Made by a program: the position numbers and the translations under genes. A stretch of 64,000 nucleotides of DNA from Devosia sp. SD17-2 (GTDB lineage Bacteria > Pseudomonadota > Alphaproteobacteria > Rhizobiales > Devosiaceae), in the NCBI RefSeq assembly GCF_029201565.1, contig NZ_CP104002.1, positions 2,001,001 to 2,065,000 of the forward strand, in the 5' to 3' direction. Numbering within the stretch: the first letter of the stretch is position 1; the number at the start of each line of letters is the position of its first letter. The notes under the pieces are model-generated. The model ran no database searches, had not been told where the DNA came from, and saw only the letters and a list, made by a program, of their open reading frames with translations. Positions 61,877 to 64,000 of the stretch are shown here, one piece after another.

Positions 61877-63256
61877 ATGGCCGGGGTGGTGACGTTGCAG
61901 AATATGATCAAGTCGAGCTTGATAGCCATGATGTTGGCCGCTGCGTCTGTCGGTGCGGCGCAGGCGCAATCCATCACTCAGGCTTTGACCGCCGCTTATG
62001 ACCATGCGCCCGACCTGCAGTCGGCGCTTCTCTCGGCAAAATCATCGGCTGAAGGCATCGCCCAAGCACAGTCGCGCAAGCTGCCAACAATCGGTGCGTC
62101 GATTGCCGGAAATCAGCAGTTTAGCCTGATCGGCGGTAACTGGAATACACCCAGCTCGATCACAACGGGCATCAGCTACAACCAGACCATTTTTGACAAT
62201 TACCGGACCGAAGCGCAGATCGAAGCCGCCCGTGCCGCTGCCGAGGTCGCAGAATACCAGATCCGCAACACCGAGCAGAATGTGCTGCTTTCGGTGGTGC
62301 AGGCCTATATGTCCGTCCTGACCGACCGCCAGCTGGTGGCACTGCGGGAGGAGAACATTCAGTTCTTCCAGGCGCAGCTGCAGTCCGCGCGAGATCGTCT
62401 GGAAGTGGGCGAGGGCACGCGTATCGACGTGGCACAGGCAGAGGCACGCCTCGCCCAGGGGCAGGCGTCCTATCGCGCCTCCGTCAGCAGCCTTGAAGTC
62501 AGCCAGGCGACCTTCCAGCGCTATGTCGGCGCCCGTCCGCAGAATCTCTCGCCAGGACACAATTACGCAAAGCTGATCCCCGCCGGTCTTGAGACCGCGA
62601 TTGCCGAGGCCGAAGTCGGTCATCCTGCAATCCTTATGTCCAAGGCGGCTATTCGGGCCGCTCAGGCCGGTTCCGACGCGGCTGAGGCCGCTTTCGGTCC
62701 GACGGCCACGATCAATGGGCAGGTCGGGTCGCGGTGGAGTGGGACTTCGGGGCTTATGTCCCAAGACGGGCTGAGCGGTCAGGTTGGCTTCCAGGTCACT
62801 GTGCCGCTTTATGCCGGTGGTGCTCTGGGCTCGAGCGTCCGCAAGGCCAATCTCGACCAGGTGAAAACTGAAGTCGACGCCATGGCAGCCTATGATCGCG
62901 TCCGCGAGGCCGTGATCACTGCATGGGCTGGCATCCAGAGTGCGGAAGCACAGATTCAGGCGGCCCAGGCTGCCGTTGCTGCCGGTTCGACCGTTCTCGA
63001 AGGCGTTGTTCAGGAGCGCGACCTCGGTACGCGCACCACGCTCGACGTGCTGAATTCCCAGGCAGAATTGACCAGCGCTCGTGAAGGCCTGATCAACGCG
63101 TCCACAAATAAAGTCATCGCGACTTTTTCGCTCCTGTCTGCAATGGGTCGCCTGACGGCCAGTGATCTCGGCCTGCCGGTCGTGGTCAAGTCGGCCGTCA
63201 ACTACACCCAGACTGTCGATGATGTCTGGCAGGAATTGCGCACTGTTGCGGATTAG
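61877..63256 (+). CDS. tolC: TolC-family outer-membrane efflux protein
   Basis: This 459-residue protein has a signal peptide (SSLIAMMLAAASVGAAQAQS) and the duplicated TolC repeat of helices and strands; QARDRLEVGEGTRIDVAQA-type and QERDLGTRTTLDVLNSQAEL segments mark the two halves. It forms the trimeric outer-membrane exit duct for type I secretion and drug efflux. A clear terminator follows at 63281. Confidence 0.93.
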   Translation: MAGVVTLQNMIKSSLIAMMLAAASVGAAQAQSITQALTAAYDHAPDLQSALLSAKSSAEGIAQAQSRKLPTIGASIAGNQQFSLIGGNWNTPSSITTGISYNQTIFDNYRTEAQIEAARAAAEVAEYQIRNTEQNVLLSVVQAYMSVLTDRQLVALREENIQFFQAQLQSARDRLEVGEGTRIDVAQAEARLAQGQASYRASVSSLEVSQATFQRYVGARPQNLSPGHNYAKLIPAGLETAIAEAEVGHPAILMSKAAIRAAQAGSDAAEAAFGPTATINGQVGSRWSGTSGLMSQDGLSGQVGFQVTVPLYAGGALGSSVRKANLDQVKTEVDAMAAYDRVREAVITAWAGIQSAEAQIQAAQAAVAAGSTVLEGVVQERDLGTRTTLDVLNSQAELTSAREGLINASTNKVIATFSLLSAMGRLTASDLGLPVVVKSAVNYTQTVDDVWQELRTVAD

Positions 63257-63280
63257 TCTGAAGGCACACCTCGTTATTGT

Positions 63281-63312
63281 ATGGCCGGGCTCAGTCCCGG
63301 CCATTATTTTTT
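63281..63312 (+). terminator. Rho-independent terminator after tolC
   Basis: ATGGCCGGG and CCCGGCCAT pair around CTCAGT, followed by TATTTTTT. Confidence 0.9.
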
Positions 63313-63441
63313 GGGGATGTTCGTCCCTTGCTCGAGTGAGCGATTCCTAACGGCGCCTTAACGAGTTAAGCTGTTCGTAACGAATCGGTCGGCCTGGATG
63401 CGGGTCCTGGCCTTCGCTTTGCGGATACGTAAGAGGCACAA

Positions 63442-64000
63442 ATGAACAAGCCGGCCCCCAAAGAACCGTCAATGGACGAAATTCTGTCGTCCATCCGTCA
63501 GATTATTGCGGACGACGACGAGGCGCCGGCGCCCCGTCGCCCGTCACTGCACACTGCCATTGATCCGATGGAAGCCACGCCAGTGCCGCTCGCCGAGGAT
63601 GAGCCCCTGGCGCTCTCTGCCGAGCAGATCGTTTCTGAAGCAGAGCCTGTGTCCAGCTTTGGTTTCGAGGCTCTCCTGGCCGATGCCGAGCGGGAAGCAG
63701 CCGCGCCAGAACTGGTTGTGGCCGATGACGTCAGCTTTATCGCGGACATCGATGATGCCGTGGAAGCTGAATTGCCCACATTCAATCCCGCGCCTGAAAC
63801 CATTGTCGAGCCCGAAACTGTGGCCGACGAGGAGCCTGTTGTTGCCATGTTGCATGCCGTAAAGTCCGACACAGATCTGGAAAATGCCTTCGCTCCAGAG
63901 GCGTTTGACACCGGTCTTTCCTCCATCTCCGAGGCTGCGCCGCTTCCGGATGCAACGCTGAGCGCCGAAATCGCCGAAGGCCTGCTCGAGCCGGCGACCA
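63442..64000 (+). CDS. popZ: PopZ-type polar organizing protein (DUF2497), N-terminal part
   Basis: The gene runs off the window. The first residues KEPSMDEILSSIRQIIADDD are the conserved N-terminal helix of PopZ, which binds client proteins, followed by a long acidic, proline-rich disordered stretch. In Hyphomicrobiales popZ lies between tolC and valS, as seen here for the first part. The C-terminal oligomerisation helices are not in the window. Confidence 0.9.
   Translation, partial: MNKPAPKEPSMDEILSSIRQIIADDDEAPAPRRPSLHTAIDPMEATPVPLAEDEPLALSAEQIVSEAEPVSSFGFEALLADAEREAAAPELVVADDVSFIADIDDAVEAELPTFNPAPETIVEPETVADEEPVVAMLHAVKSDTDLENAFAPEAFDTGLSSISEAAPLPDATLSAEIAEGLLEPAT

Overview
The window looks like a chromosome segment of an alphaproteobacterium of the order Hyphomicrobiales, most likely a Devosia or Pelagibacterium relative. 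This is inferred from the order pcm-tolC-popZ at the right end, a cysD-cysNC pair, a rhizobial-type xylFHG operon with a one-domain XylG, high GC content, and many protein families typical of that order. No database search was possible, so genus level is inference.

Layout. 1-1252 is the 3' end of an IS91-family element; a fuller copy lies in opposite orientation at 32686-about 35095. 1330-9719 is an intact amino-sugar operon: a hybrid GntR/LacI repressor with two matching palindromic operators, a Gfo/Idh/MocA oxidoreductase, MurQ, a sugar ABC transporter (binding protein, two permeases, ATPase) and a BadF-type sugar kinase. Together they could import N-acetylmuramate, phosphorylate it and cleave it to GlcNAc-6-P. 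10422-11845 is an intact IS256-family element with an 8-bp target duplication. 12007-17843 carries signalling and redox genes: a globin-coupled chemoreceptor, a convergent GAF-GGDEF-PilZ protein, a broken response regulator, an AraC regulator, and a di-haem peroxidase with a FixH-like partner. 18301-32430 is a variable region of single genes (DJ-1, HAD, two related GNATs, a methyltransferase, hydrolases, an AlkD-like repeat protein, three CPBP membrane proteases) mixed with pseudogenes and an IS5-superfamily element.

35450-50366 is strongly accessory. It holds frameshifted DUF305 and DUF421 genes, an intact BCCT transporter, remnants of SMC-like and HerA-like ATPases, two small IS5-type elements with A-AAA-AAG slippery sites, and an island of small phage- or plasmid-like genes ending at tRNA-Thr (50363-50438). 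The island carries its own unusual tRNA-Cys, two copies of an unrecognised small-protein family, a set of coupled tiny genes, and a three-gene operon of AbiEi, AbiEii and a metallophosphoesterase with 4-base overlaps behind an inverted repeat. This last operon is the best candidate for an undescribed functional unit.

50502-64000 is ordinary core genome: sulfate activation (cysD, cysNC), a ROK regulator with xylose-type ABC genes, a DUF1345 membrane protein, glutathione-dependent formaldehyde dehydrogenase, tRNA-Cys, isoaspartyl methyltransferase, TolC, and the start of popZ. The core genes show no frameshifts while the accessory stretches show many, so the breaks are more likely real decay than general sequencing error.
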